The translations under genes were made by a program, and so were the position numbers. From Listeria costaricensis (lineage in GTDB: Bacteria; Bacillota; Bacilli; Lactobacillales; Listeriaceae): a stretch of DNA of 64,000 nt. Position 1 is the stretch's first letter, and each line of letters starts with the position of its first letter. The notes under the pieces were generated by a model. It was not told the DNA's origin, made no database searches, and worked only from the letters and a program-made list of their open reading frames with translations. The stretch lies in NCBI RefSeq assembly GCF_900183385.1, contig NZ_FXUT01000005.1, positions 1 to 64,000 of the forward strand, in the 5' to 3' direction. This document shows, piece by piece, positions 44,984 to 52,921 of this stretch.

Positions 44984-45964
44984 CTACCAATAAATCAAAT
45001 CGGCTGTTTCAGCTAGTTTTACCTCTAACATTTTTTCTTGTTTTTCGGACATTGACGCATTTAAGACCATATCTGAAAGATGACTTGTGCCCATCACCTT
45101 GTCCATTTCATATACCATTTTCATTGATGGTGAACAAGACGCTTCTAACCACCCCTCCGTTTTTTCATAGAATTCTTTTTTAGGCTCTACAGCTAAGCGA
45201 AGTTTGCCCACTTTATCGACAAATCTCAACCATTTTGGATTACTTTTCGCTTTTTCCCGTACTATTCCAGCTTTTATATTTACAAATCGTATATAGTGAT
45301 TAATAATGCTTTTAGCAATATACATCAGGTCACCGTGTGCAAGCAATTCCTGAACAGCTATTGCCGCACGATCATCTTTTAGACGCAATTCATACCTATT
45401 CCAGTCACCAATTTCATCCACTGAAACTTTTAATTTTTGTGCCTGCTCAAAGTTTTTCTCGTAAAAACAGAAGTAAACAGCTGACTTTTTGCTGCCAAAG
45501 TAAATCGTCGTCCCCAGGCTTTCGCCTGTTACCATATCAGCAGACCCCGTAAAATCAAATTTACGAAACTTTGATATACATTCGCCTTTTTGCATTTTAT
45601 TGAACAGCGTTCGTATATTCAAATTCTTCATCCGATCGTCAATCGCAAGATCAATTCGTGTAAAGTTACCTTTATGCGCTATGCAATCCTGAAAAAAATC
45701 AATCCATGTCTTTTTGCGGCATTCTAAAATAGCTTCAAACTCTCTACACCCTTGACCAGACATCTCGATTAGCACGCCGCGATCATCATGATCAGCAGAA
45801 AAGTAAACCTGAATAAAATCCATTATCCACGTTCCTATGTAACCATATCGGCCAGACTGTTTTTCGTAAAAATATTCTTCGCGCAAGTGAAGCACTTCTT
45901 TCATGATCATTTTTACGTCATGTGTTTTGAATGACACACGAACGTAATCGATTTTTGCTTCCAA
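44984..45964 (-). CDS. nicK: Rep_trans-family relaxase (NicK/Orf20-like)
   Basis: About 326 aa. It nicks oriT and starts rolling-circle transfer and replication. The family signatures are KIDYVRVSFKTHD at the start, GNFTRIDLAIDD near 105 and the region SAVYFCFYEKNFEQAQ, which holds the candidate catalytic tyrosine. AGTGAGG is 8 nt from a TTG at 45964, the start chosen; an ATG at 45973 touches the ribosome site. oriT lies just upstream. Confidence 0.9.
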   Translation of the reverse strand: MEAKIDYVRVSFKTHDVKMIMKEVLHLREEYFYEKQSGRYGYIGTWIMDFIQVYFSADHDDRGVLIEMSGQGCREFEAILECRKKTWIDFFQDCIAHKGNFTRIDLAIDDRMKNLNIRTLFNKMQKGECISKFRKFDFTGSADMVTGESLGTTIYFGSKKSAVYFCFYEKNFEQAQKLKVSVDEIGDWNRYELRLKDDRAAIAVQELLAHGDLMYIAKSIINHYIRFVNIKAGIVREKAKSNPKWLRFVDKVGKLRLAVEPKKEFYEKTEGWLEASCSPSMKMVYEMDKVMGTSHLSDMVLNASMSEKQEKMLEVKLAETADLIYW

Positions 45965-46049
45965 AACAAACATCCTCACTTTTTATTTTTTTCTTAGCGT
46001 TGTTAAAGCGTTGATACAACGAGCTTCAAGAAGCTTTTCTTTGGAATTA

Positions 46050-46078
46050 CTACCCCCCTGTTAGCAGGAGGGGGTTAC
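46050..46078 (-). other. Origin of transfer (oriT) inverted repeat
   Basis: On the minus strand the sequence reads ACCCCC-TCCTG-CTAACAGGGGGGT. This closely follows the ICEBs1/Tn916 oriT repeat as I remember it: ACCCCCC, a 5-nt loop, and TAACAGGGGGGT. It lies 86 bp upstream of the relaxase start, as in those elements. Confidence 0.85.
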
Positions 46079-46080
46079 AG

Positions 46081-46176
46081 TTGTTTTGCCGCATAGCGGC
46101 AAAACAAAAGAACATTGAGTACGGCTTATCGCTGCCGCTAGCGACTGCCGTCGCCAGCGCCGCACTCAATGTTCTT
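46081..46176. repeat. Hairpin pair next to oriT (possible terminator or single-strand origin)
   Basis: First a perfect 12-bp inverted repeat with a 3-nt loop (46081-46092 with 46096-46107). Then a perfect 13-bp outer stem (46108-46120 with 46164-46176) encloses a G/C-rich multi-stem core containing CGCTAGCG. T-runs flank the second hairpin on both sides, so it could terminate transcription. Large hairpins beside oriT also serve as single-strand origins in rolling-circle elements. Confidence 0.6.
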
Positions 46177-46206
46177 ATTTTTTAATATTTAATTACTATT
46201 TCTTTG

Positions 46207-46617
46207 TTATCTACCTCTAAAAGCACACACACCTAAAACTCCTAGAAAGCAAACTGCTAGAATTGCTTGGAATATAGGGATACAAATAAATTTAATTATT
46301 AGAACGATGGAGATAATGACCATTAAAAATAATAGAACCAATAGTATAAATTCCCATGGTTCAACATCTCTCCCGAAACGGATACAACGACTCAATAAGT
46401 AAAGGAGTACAGCTCCACATATTACCAGCACAAGAGTAAACGCAAAATACTTAATAGGTTGACCATCATTATAAGCTAATAAAGCAAAAGGGTCTTCTTC
46501 GTATCCCTTAGAAAGCAAAACTTTATTTAGCTTGTTTAATAAAATCAAAAAGATCGTTGTTATTACTGCATAGATGCCCGTAAGAACATAAGCTCCTACA
46601 TATCTTATATCCGCCAT
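46207..46617 (-). CDS. Unknown membrane protein
   Basis: A 136-aa protein with four hydrophobic segments and short loops. GGGGAAG precedes the ATG. No family was recognised. It lies 12 bp after another membrane-protein gene and ahead of oriT. Confidence 0.58.
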   Translation of the reverse strand: MADIRYVGAYVLTGIYAVITTIFLILLNKLNKVLLSKGYEEDPFALLAYNDGQPIKYFAFTLVLVICGAVLLYLLSRCIRFGRDVEPWEFILLVLLFLMVIISIVLIIKFICIPIFQAILAVCFLGVLGVCAFRGR

Positions 46618-46629
46618 TCTTCCCCATCC

Positions 46630-47091
46630 CTATATTTCATTTTTCTCTCTACTTATTCTTACTTCTTCAATAATCAATAGTGTTTTTTTAGTGATATAAA
46701 GTTCTTTTAAATAAATTATACATACTAAGAACACAGCAACAGCAAGGAATACAAAAAAAATCATTGCAATCATTATGATAATGCTGGTCTCTTCCCTTGT
46801 CCTCACACCATCTGTATAGAAAAGCTGCATACATTTTATCGTAAAATTATAGAAATATTTCCATCCGCCTGTTAAAGCCGTTAATAATATAGCACCTATT
46901 AAAAACGAGAAAATATTCCTGCGATATTCGTATTTAGCTTTTAGATGAACAAACCGCGAGCTTAACTCTCTTTCAGACAAGGCTTCGAGTTCTTGACATT
47001 CGCTCTCATAGCGAGCATATTGCCGCTTTTCTCGTTCTTCAATCTTCATAGACAATATCGCTTTTTTTAGCTTTCCAATTCTTTTATTCAT
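46630..47091 (-). CDS. Unknown membrane protein with coiled-coil N-terminus
   Basis: A 153-aa protein: charged helix at residues 1-60 (rich in Glu/Arg) and two membrane helices at about 67-87 and 115-140. I chose the ATG at 47091 after GGAGAGAGTG. Not recognised. With its neighbour it forms a two-gene membrane module absent from Tn916. Confidence 0.58.
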   Translation of the reverse strand: MNKRIGKLKKAILSMKIEEREKRQYARYESECQELEALSERELSSRFVHLKAKYEYRRNIFSFLIGAILLTALTGGWKYFYNFTIKCMQLFYTDGVRTREETSIIIMIAMIFFVFLAVAVFLVCIIYLKELYITKKTLLIIEEVRISREKNEI

Positions 47092-47152
47092 ATCACACTC
47101 TCTCCTAATTATTAGCATACCACATAATAATTCTTTGTTTCAAACTGAACAA

Positions 47153-47650
47153 TCAATTTTCAACTAAAAAGCCCATTTTTTTAAAAGTAATATTATGGTA
47201 AATATTATTTAATACTTCAAACCCTAAACAGACGTAGTCATCCTTAGTGAAAGCATCGGTCATGTAAGTAACGCGCACATACAGTTTATTTCCGGTATAT
47301 CCATTCTGATCAAATTCTTTTAGCATCAATAGATCACCGACTTTGTAATTTCGGTCATTTATTCTGTTTTCAAATCGTTTGTGCTGGTACAAAATATCCT
47401 TAAAGTATCGCGGAGCAATCTTGAGCTCATGAATATCAATCGAATTTCTAAGCCTTTTCCCAAACATTTGTAGAATAATTGCCATTTGTTCGGGAGCAGG
47501 TAGACTAATCCCTCGTTCCCATTTTGATACAATACTCGGAGTCGCTGACGGATTAAAAAGTGCTCCAAATTCTTCTAAAGTTAGTCCTTTTGCCAATCTT
47601 AATTCGTTGATACTATTACCAAACTTTTCTTTTTCTAGCCTTGATTTCAC
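47153..47650 (-). CDS. XRE-type HTH protein fused to a DUF3850-like domain
   Basis: A 165-aa protein. Residues 10-68 are a Cro/CI-type helix-turn-helix (LRLAKGLTLEEFGALF, SIVSKWERGISLPAPEQM). Residues 85-160 (RFENRINDRNYKVGDLLMLKEFDQNGYTG) resemble DUF3850, a PUA/ASCH-like fold that binds RNA or modified nucleotides. It starts at GTG after GATGAGGTG. A regulator within the transfer operon is likely; the target is unknown. Confidence 0.72.
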   Translation of the reverse strand: MKSRLEKEKFGNSINELRLAKGLTLEEFGALFNPSATPSIVSKWERGISLPAPEQMAIILQMFGKRLRNSIDIHELKIAPRYFKDILYQHKRFENRINDRNYKVGDLLMLKEFDQNGYTGNKLYVRVTYMTDAFTKDDYVCLGFEVLNNIYHNITFKKMGFLVEN

Positions 47651-47668
47651 ATATATTCACCTCATCAC

Positions 47669-47926
47669 TTATTCAAATTCAATTGAAGTATATAGGTACT
47701 GCAAATGAATACTACCCTGTCCAACTTGAAGTATTTCAAAAACAACGCATAAACTAACTTTGTTCACTGCTTTGCCCTGTAAACGAAAAAAACCTTCTTT
47801 CAGTTCAAGGATTTCAGGCACTGCTTCTTTCAAACTTTGAATGATTTTATCAAAAGAAGCCATCTTATCACTATGACAAGAGGCTTCTAGTTCAGCTTGA
47901 TTTCTAACAATAACTTGCATCTTCAT
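47669..47926 (-). CDS. Unknown small ICE protein
   Basis: An 85-aa soluble protein, alpha then beta, with no recognised family. ATG at 47926 follows GAAGGAG. The longer in-frame start at 47965 has no ribosome site. Confidence 0.5.
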   Translation of the reverse strand: MKMQVIVRNQAELEASCHSDKMASFDKIIQSLKEAVPEILELKEGFFRLQGKAVNKVSLCVVFEILQVGQGSIHLQYLYTSIEFE

Positions 47927-47952
47927 TTTCACTCCTTCACATCTGAAATTAC

Positions 47953-48021
47953 TCAATGCAACCAAAAGTCTTTATAAAAACCAAAGGCATGTGTTACTTC
48001 ATTTCCTATTTGGATTTCCAT
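47953..48021 (-). CDS. Possible 22-aa peptide ORF
   Basis: ATG at 48021 follows GAGGTGATTGAA and opens a 22-codon frame ending in TGA at 47953. It overlaps the upstream region of the next gene. The peptide is aromatic-rich at its end. The ribosome site is good, but with so short a frame it may be only a translational-coupling leader. Confidence 0.3.
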   Translation of the reverse strand: MEIQIGNEVTHAFGFYKDFWLH

Positions 48022-48046
48022 TTCAATCACCTCGTTCTGTATTTAT

Positions 48047-48307
48047 TTACAAATACGCTTTTTTAAAATTTTCACGAATCAGTTCAAGTTCATTTAATAG
48101 GGCATCTTCTGCCATTACTAGAGCTGACTGCAACGTACAATCCAATGCTTCTAAATATCTTTCGTGAATCGCATAGAATTCTCTTTTTAGCCATCCGGCG
48201 GCGTAATTGATTGCACGTTCTTCCGAGAAATACGCGCTAATGATTTCATCTGTAATTACTTCACAGAAATCATCAAACGAAATTTTTACTTCTGCTTGTT
48301 CACTCAT
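48047..48307 (-). CDS. Unknown small helical acidic protein
   Basis: An 86-aa protein, mainly alpha-helical and acidic, between the coupling-protein gene and the HTH gene. AAAGGAAG precedes the ATG. No family was recognised. Confidence 0.5.
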   Translation of the reverse strand: MSEQAEVKISFDDFCEVITDEIISAYFSEERAINYAAGWLKREFYAIHERYLEALDCTLQSALVMAEDALLNELELIRENFKKAYL

Positions 48308-48336
48308 TTTTTTCGCTTCCTTTCAAATCACCATCA

Positions 48337-49716
48337 TCAAATCGCTTCTTTAAAAACTTCCATAAAATCAAAGTCTGCAGGGACGAACGGTGAGTAAAAT
48401 TCTGAAATAACACCTTTCCCAGAGTCCACATAACCAAAGCCTCTTACATCTTTGAAGGTAAACTTCTTGTTGTTTTCACCGAACATCATGCTATAACCGA
48501 TGTCGCTGTTCCTACCCAGAGCAATCCTAAAATGAAATTGATCACGGATGCCGTCGCCTAAATACTTCGCATCTGGGCGTTGTAAGCCGACAATCATAAA
48601 ATAGCCTGCCTGTCTACCTAGCATCACAACCTGCTTTAGGTTAGACAAAAGTTCTTGCTGCTCTTTGAAATCTAACATTTCCATAAACGCAACGAATTCA
48701 TCAAACACCAAAAATTTTGGTGGAAGCCCTAACGCGCGATAGTTTTGACCTGTCCGATAATTTTCCATGTTCTTCATTTCCTCGGAGCGCTTCAACATAT
48801 CATCCTTGAACTCACGAACTGCCTTTTCAATCCCAGCCTTTTTGGAATAGACACTTGGGAAAACACCCTCAAGATCAGCCAAATCGGCATTTTTAGGATC
48901 GCAAATGATAATGTCTTCTTTTTTGCAAGCACCACGCAATAAGCCCAATACTACAGACAAAATCGTATAAGTCTTACCAGCCCCGGTACCGCCACACAGT
49001 AACATGTGAGGAAGTTTATCAAATTCCCAAATTGCCCGTTTCATAAGTGGAAGCTTACCTTTAGAACTTGATAATTCTTGAATGTTCAAACGGTCTCTGC
49101 TGATCGCATACAAGAATTTATAACAGATGTAGCCTTCTTCCATATACTCTGCGTCAAGTTCGGCATAGAGGGCTGTTGCGAGAGTTGGTGCCATGTTCAG
49201 AAATTGATCTTGATGCTTACCTTGTGACACCGGAAAACGAATATACAAGTAGTTATCTTTTACGCGATAGTAAACACGAGGAAAGAATGATACTTTCTCG
49301 ACCGATTTTGTCTTTCCCCCTGTTCCATCCCAAGTCCAATCGAACGTACTTTCTTTTTGTACAGTTTCTTTTTCGAACTGTCCAGCTCCGACAATCAACC
49401 GAGCAATTATCTGTTTGTGTTTGAGAAAAATGTATTGATTGTAAAAAATGACTTTACATAAAATCAATACAATCCCAGCCAAACAGGCTGATAAAAATAT
49501 CATTTCGGCGATAGTTATATAATCAATCTGTTTGAAATAATCAATTGAAGCTGTCCACGTCGGAAAAGGATCTACTAGCTTCAAAAGCAAGAATAAGAGC
49601 AACAAAAAAGTAGGAATGAAAATGATCATTCCTACTCTTTTAATCGCATCTTTCGTTCGATAACGGATACGCCGTCCTTTGTACTTAAAAAAATGTTTTT
49701 CAATAAATTGAATCAA
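48337..49716 (-). CDS. FtsK/SpoIIIE-like coupling protein (ConQ/TcpA)
   Basis: About 459 aa. This type IV coupling protein links the relaxase-DNA complex to the channel. It has two N-terminal membrane helices, Walker A GGTGAGKTYTIL near residue 245 and Walker B PPKFLVFDEFVAFME near 330. VGLQRPDAKYLGDGIRDQ is the typical FtsK-family segment. TTG at 49716, 8 nt after AAGAAGGTG, is preferred because an upstream 49-aa ORF ends at 49733. A GTG at 49746 is the alternative. Confidence 0.9.
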   Translation of the reverse strand: MIQFIEKHFFKYKGRRIRYRTKDAIKRVGMIIFIPTFLLLLFLLLKLVDPFPTWTASIDYFKQIDYITIAEMIFLSACLAGIVLILCKVIFYNQYIFLKHKQIIARLIVGAGQFEKETVQKESTFDWTWDGTGGKTKSVEKVSFFPRVYYRVKDNYLYIRFPVSQGKHQDQFLNMAPTLATALYAELDAEYMEEGYICYKFLYAISRDRLNIQELSSSKGKLPLMKRAIWEFDKLPHMLLCGGTGAGKTYTILSVVLGLLRGACKKEDIIICDPKNADLADLEGVFPSVYSKKAGIEKAVREFKDDMLKRSEEMKNMENYRTGQNYRALGLPPKFLVFDEFVAFMEMLDFKEQQELLSNLKQVVMLGRQAGYFMIVGLQRPDAKYLGDGIRDQFHFRIALGRNSDIGYSMMFGENNKKFTFKDVRGFGYVDSGKGVISEFYSPFVPADFDFMEVFKEAI

Positions 49717-49732
49717 TTTTTGCACCTTCTTT

Positions 49733-49882
49733 TTATAATTGTGCAAGCATTAGTAAACAAAAATAAATGATACATAGACCAACACCAGCAAGAAAAAGCA
49801 GCGATAGCATGATAAACACTACAATCAAACCTATCCCAGCCGCTTCTCCCAACCAGTTGGCTATCTTTTTATAAGACTTCAC
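49733..49882 (-). CDS. Predicted 49-aa membrane peptide upstream of the coupling protein
   Basis: GTG at 49882 opens a 49-codon frame: a polar N-terminus (KSYKKIANWLGEAAG) and a long hydrophobic stretch of about 30 residues. It starts 5 bp past the DUF961 stop and ends 16 bp before the coupling-protein start. The ribosome site is weak, so the call is tentative. Confidence 0.4.
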   Translation of the reverse strand: MKSYKKIANWLGEAAGIGLIVVFIMLSLLFLAGVGLCIIYFCLLMLAQL

Positions 49883-49887
49883 TTAAT

Positions 49888-50238
49888 TTATTTCTTGTCT
49901 TGTTTGGGTGTTGATTGATTAACCGGCACGATATCATCCGCATAGATAATCGTGTCAGCATCTGCACTATAACCGCGCACATTCCCAATCACTTGAATTC
50001 TGCAACCTACTAGCTTTACAGGTGTATTAATCGCAAAGTCTTTTTCGCCTGCGGCCGGATTTAAAAGCACTGTAATCGCATCTTGTTGCGCGGATGACTT
50101 TAAGCTAATTCGACGATTGGCAATAAAGTTATTTCCTTCTTCGTCTTGTTTCATTTGATCGCTTGTGTAGCCAAAGAACTTTAATACTCCAAAAGTTTTT
50201 TCTACATCAATCTTGATTTTTTCTAAATTTAATTTCAT
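49888..50238 (-). CDS. DUF961 protein (YdcP/HelP-like)
   Basis: A 116-aa member of the DUF961 family found upstream of coupling proteins in Tn916 (Orf22/23) and ICEBs1 (YdcP/HelP, a helicase processivity factor). The family run KTFGVLKFFGYTSDQ and the terminal segment KLVGCRIQVIGNVRGYSADADTIIYADDIV are evident. Confidence 0.82.
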   Translation of the reverse strand: MKLNLEKIKIDVEKTFGVLKFFGYTSDQMKQDEEGNNFIANRRISLKSSAQQDAITVLLNPAAGEKDFAINTPVKLVGCRIQVIGNVRGYSADADTIIYADDIVPVNQSTPKQDKK

Positions 50239-50270
50239 TTTCGTTTTCCTCTTTTCGTTTTATTTTTTTA

Positions 50271-50579
50271 TCAAGCTTTCACAATGTTATCAGCAAACAC
50301 AGTCCAGTCGATCGAAGCAAATTCGCCTTTTCGTTGTGCGGATACAACTAGCTTTGGATTTACTAACTTAACTTCTTGTTCAAAAGCAAATTGCGGAATC
50401 GCGACATTCGCTGGAACGACTACTTCCATCCGGTTCATTTGATCGTGACATAACACTTTGTGAACAACGCCTTTTTTCACACGTTTCCCATTAATAAATT
50501 CAAAGTAATCTTCTAAAACTCCTGAATACTCCATTTTTCCCATTCCGTCATCTGTTGGTACAATATAATTTAAACCCAT
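50271..50579 (-). CDS. DUF961 family protein
   Basis: A 102-aa second DUF961-type protein. MEYSGVLEDYFEFINGKRVKKGVVHKVLC and the ending IDWTVFADNIVKA parallel the downstream copy. Two adjacent DUF961 genes are normal in Tn916-like elements. Confidence 0.72.
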   Translation of the reverse strand: MGLNYIVPTDDGMGKMEYSGVLEDYFEFINGKRVKKGVVHKVLCHDQMNRMEVVVPANVAIPQFAFEQEVKLVNPKLVVSAQRKGEFASIDWTVFADNIVKA

Positions 50580-50620
50580 GTTTTATTCCTCTTTTCATTT
50601 TATTTTTTTGTTTTTATTAA

Positions 50621-50887
50621 TTAATCATGACCTACATATTCAATAATTCTCTTGCCATCCTCTGTAGTTACATTAAAGAAAAAGACAGCTAATTTATTTA
50701 CTTTCGGATCAAGGTGTTCCTTCCTAAGTTTGACTGTAAAAGAAGCACCCGGGCTTAGATACTTAGAATAAACATCTAATTCCTCCATAGCTTGCTTGAT
50801 ACCGATGCGTTCTTTACTTTTTACATAAGAGTTATAAGCTTTTACAAAGAGTTCAACATTTTTGAACTCGATTCCCCCGCATTCCAT
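50621..50887 (-). CDS. Small ICE protein, duplicated pair member A
   Basis: An 88-aa protein clearly paralogous to the next gene upstream. They share MExxGI, the central FTVKLRKEHLDPKVNKLAVFFF and an ending YVGHD. No family name is known to me. Strong GGAGGTGATG before the ATG. Confidence 0.6.
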   Translation of the reverse strand: MECGGIEFKNVELFVKAYNSYVKSKERIGIKQAMEELDVYSKYLSPGASFTVKLRKEHLDPKVNKLAVFFFNVTTEDGKRIIEYVGHD

Positions 50888-50923
50888 TTGTCATCACCTC
50901 CTTTAATTTGTACCTTCTTATCA

Positions 50924-51178
50924 CTAATAGTCATGCCCTTTGTATTGGAGGACACTTTTGCCATCTTCTTCAAATACCCAAAAGTAAAAAACCGCTAATT
51001 TATTAACCATTGGATTCAGTTGATCTTTTTTTAGCCTGATTGAAAAACCATCATTTAATTGAACAGCATCAGCATAAACCGTCAATCGTTCCAAAGCTTT
51101 TTCAACTTTAAGTTGTTCTGACTCCTTTACATAGAAGTTGTATATTTCACAGAAATCATTAATTCCACAAAACTCCAT
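50924..51178 (-). CDS. Small ICE protein, duplicated pair member B
   Basis: An 84-aa paralogue of the downstream gene, with FSIRLKKDQLNPMVNKLAVFYF and KGHDY. The pair looks like a tandem gene duplication that has since diverged. Function is unknown. Confidence 0.6.
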   Translation of the reverse strand: MEFCGINDFCEIYNFYVKESEQLKVEKALERLTVYADAVQLNDGFSIRLKKDQLNPMVNKLAVFYFWVFEEDGKSVLQYKGHDY

Positions 51179-51232
51179 TTTCTATCACCCCCTTTAAATT
51201 ATTTATATTTGATTAAATCTATAGAGAACTGG

Positions 51233-51481
51233 TTACATTACGCTTTCAAACACAGTAGAACTCAATGTACTAGTTCCGGTGTATTTTTCAATTTCCCGGA
51301 GTACTTCTTCAATCGACCAAGTGCTAACAGAAAAGAATTCCCAATTTTCAATCGTTTTATCTTCTGTTTCTGTTAGCAATTGCAACTGTATGTTTGCATC
51401 CATATAATATTTTTCATAAATCACATGTGCTGCTTTATGCCCATCTACTGTTAAAAGTAGCAAGTATACATCATTAAACAT
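51233..51481 (-). CDS. Unknown small ICE protein
   Basis: An 82-aa soluble protein. The ATG at 51481 overlaps the preceding gene's stop by 8 bp and has GAAGGCGAA in front. A longer in-frame version would lie mostly inside the previous gene. No family was recognised. Confidence 0.5.
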   Translation of the reverse strand: MFNDVYLLLLTVDGHKAAHVIYEKYYMDANIQLQLLTETEDKTIENWEFFSVSTWSIEEVLREIEKYTGTSTLSSTVFESVM

Positions 51482-51710
51482 GTTCGCCTTCGTCCTTTTC
51501 AAGTTTAATAAACGGTTCTTTTTTTGTACTCCCTGTTGTGCATTTGATTGTCCCAATAATGCTTAAAGGGATTATTACCGCACAGACAAACCCTTGCAAT
51601 AAAAAAGCAAAGCCTCCAATCATTGCAAATAAGTATACTGAACCGATTAATTGAAAAAACACATAAACTGCAGCTATGATTTCACATGTCCATAATAGAA
51701 TTTTTTTCAT
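51474..51710 (-). CDS. Unknown membrane protein
   Basis: A 78-aa protein with two hydrophobic helices (residues 5-25 and 28-58) and a charged tail. It is coupled to the following gene by overlap. Confidence 0.55.
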   Translation of the reverse strand: MKKILLWTCEIIAAVYVFFQLIGSVYLFAMIGGFAFLLQGFVCAVIIPLSIIGTIKCTTGSTKKEPFIKLEKDEGEHV

Positions 51711-51744
51711 TATTTCCTCCTAATATTAAATTCTTATCATTGTC

Positions 51745-52092
51745 TTAGTTTTCCCACTTCGTACTTTCGCATAAAAGCTCATATTCTTTTATACTTCGTG
51801 TGAAAATAATCCTTTTACCGTTTAGTGTATCAATCATCCACTCGTCCTTTTTTATATGCCAAGGCGTAAAGAACGCATTTTGCACACCATGAGGTAAAGG
51901 ATACTTTTTTCTCGAAAAGAAAGTAATGATCTCCTTATCTGTACGATCGTTATATTGAATTTTTAATATATATCGATAACGAGAATCATCCATCGGCACT
52001 CTCGTTACTCGATCACGATGATAAATATGTCCTATTAAGAACACCATTGCTACTGCAAGCAACAAAGCTGGAAAAATCGCAAATACAAACAT
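51745..52092 (-). CDS. Unknown membrane-anchored protein
   Basis: A 115-aa protein with one N-terminal membrane helix (residues 2-24) and a soluble basic domain of about 90 residues, rich in Arg, Tyr and Lys. No family was recognised. Confidence 0.52.
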   Translation of the reverse strand: MFVFAIFPALLLAVAMVFLIGHIYHRDRVTRVPMDDSRYRYILKIQYNDRTDKEIITFFSRKKYPLPHGVQNAFFTPWHIKKDEWMIDTLNGKRIIFTRSIKEYELLCESTKWEN

Positions 52093-52144
52093 CTAACCAT
52101 CCTCCTTTTAATTCCGGTGTCGTCTTTCTATCAGTATTTTTTAT

Positions 52145-52657
52145 TCAAAATATTCGATAAAACATTGCATCATGAGGAATTAGTTTAGGCTCAACGATAT
52201 CCACAGCAAAGCTTAACAACGTGTGATTTCTTCTCGCCCACCGAAATTTATCATCCCGTGACAATAAGCTTGACTTTCTCACAAGTCCGTCAAAATATTT
52301 ATAAAGTACAGCATCATTTTTTATCAAAGTGTCATTGGTGATTGCGTCTAGCGCCTCTAAAGTTTGGATTATTTCGTAAAGCATATTTCGTTCTTCGTCT
52401 TTATCGCAGTGAGTCGCATGCCTAACTTCGTTTAATAAAATCAATTCCGATAGACAAAGATGACGCATAATATTCACTATTTTTTTCATGTCTTTTTTTG
52501 AATACGAGGTTGAAATTTCAATCCATCCAGTTGAATTTTGAATATTTTTCGGTTTGATTTTTACTTTTTTTCGGCAGCCAATGACTTTCAAAAAATCCGT
52601 TAAAATCATTCCTAAAATAACACCTCCAGCAATTCCCAACCAATAATCTAGAGACAT
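52145..52657 (-). CDS. Unknown membrane-anchored protein, first gene of the transfer operon
   Basis: A 170-aa protein with an N-terminal helix (residues 4-22, GIAGGVILGMILTDFL) and a helical soluble domain. I chose the ATG at 52657 after a very strong AAAGGAGGGG. It is the first gene after the leader and attenuator at 52683-52837. Not recognised. Confidence 0.58.
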   Translation of the reverse strand: MSLDYWLGIAGGVILGMILTDFLKVIGCRKKVKIKPKNIQNSTGWIEISTSYSKKDMKKIVNIMRHLCLSELILLNEVRHATHCDKDEERNMLYEIIQTLEALDAITNDTLIKNDAVLYKYFDGLVRKSSLLSRDDKFRWARRNHTLLSFAVDIVEPKLIPHDAMFYRIF

Positions 52658-52682
52658 TTTTTCCCCTCCTTTTTTCTCCATA

Positions 52683-52719
52683 CAAAAAAGCATAGTCAGA
52701 AAAAATTCAAACTATGCTT
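52683..52719 (-). terminator. Terminator in the leader of the conjugation operon (candidate attenuator)
   Basis: On the minus strand AAAGCATAGT pairs with ACTATGCTTT, followed by a T-run, 26 bp upstream of the first gene's ATG. It sits downstream of a 10-codon leader ORF, so it is positioned as an attenuator. Confidence 0.75.
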
Positions 52720-52762
52720 TCGGATTTATTTAGTTAATGAGAAAAATATTATCAAAATCACA

Positions 52763-52795
52763 TCAATTTTTAATAAAACAGGTGTAAAGTTGCAT
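52763..52795 (-). CDS. Putative 10-aa leader peptide
   Basis: ATG at 52795 is preceded by GAGGT at 5-nt spacing and opens MQLYTCFIKN, then TGA. ATCACAT around its ribosome site and start is complementary to ATGTGAT directly after its stop, so the start can be hidden in a hairpin. The operon-leader terminator follows. The layout resembles leader-peptide attenuators. Confidence 0.5.
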   Translation of the reverse strand: MQLYTCFIKN

Positions 52796-52808
52796 GTGAT
52801 ACCTCGTA

Positions 52809-52837
52809 CACAATGTTATTTAGTCTAATACTGTCAA
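52809..52837 (-). promoter_or_regulatory. Candidate promoter of the conjugation operon
   Basis: A perfect minus-strand -35 TTGACA (52832-52837) is followed at 17 bp by only a weak -10 (ATTGTG). The spacer contains TATTAGACTAAATA, a near palindrome. A strong -35 with a poor -10 suggests dependence on an activator or on supercoiling. This call is tentative. Confidence 0.4.
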
Positions 52838-52921
52838 TTAATGGATTTCTATAGGTCTTTTACACTCTTCATATTGAACAAGAGCGTTCCAACACCCAGA
52901 TTATTAAACATCAATGTATAA

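Noticed and set aside
46108-46176. A simple terminator only
   Set aside because: T-runs on both sides allow termination, but the branched G/C core and position between oriT and neighbouring genes go beyond that; kept as an undecided hairpin element.
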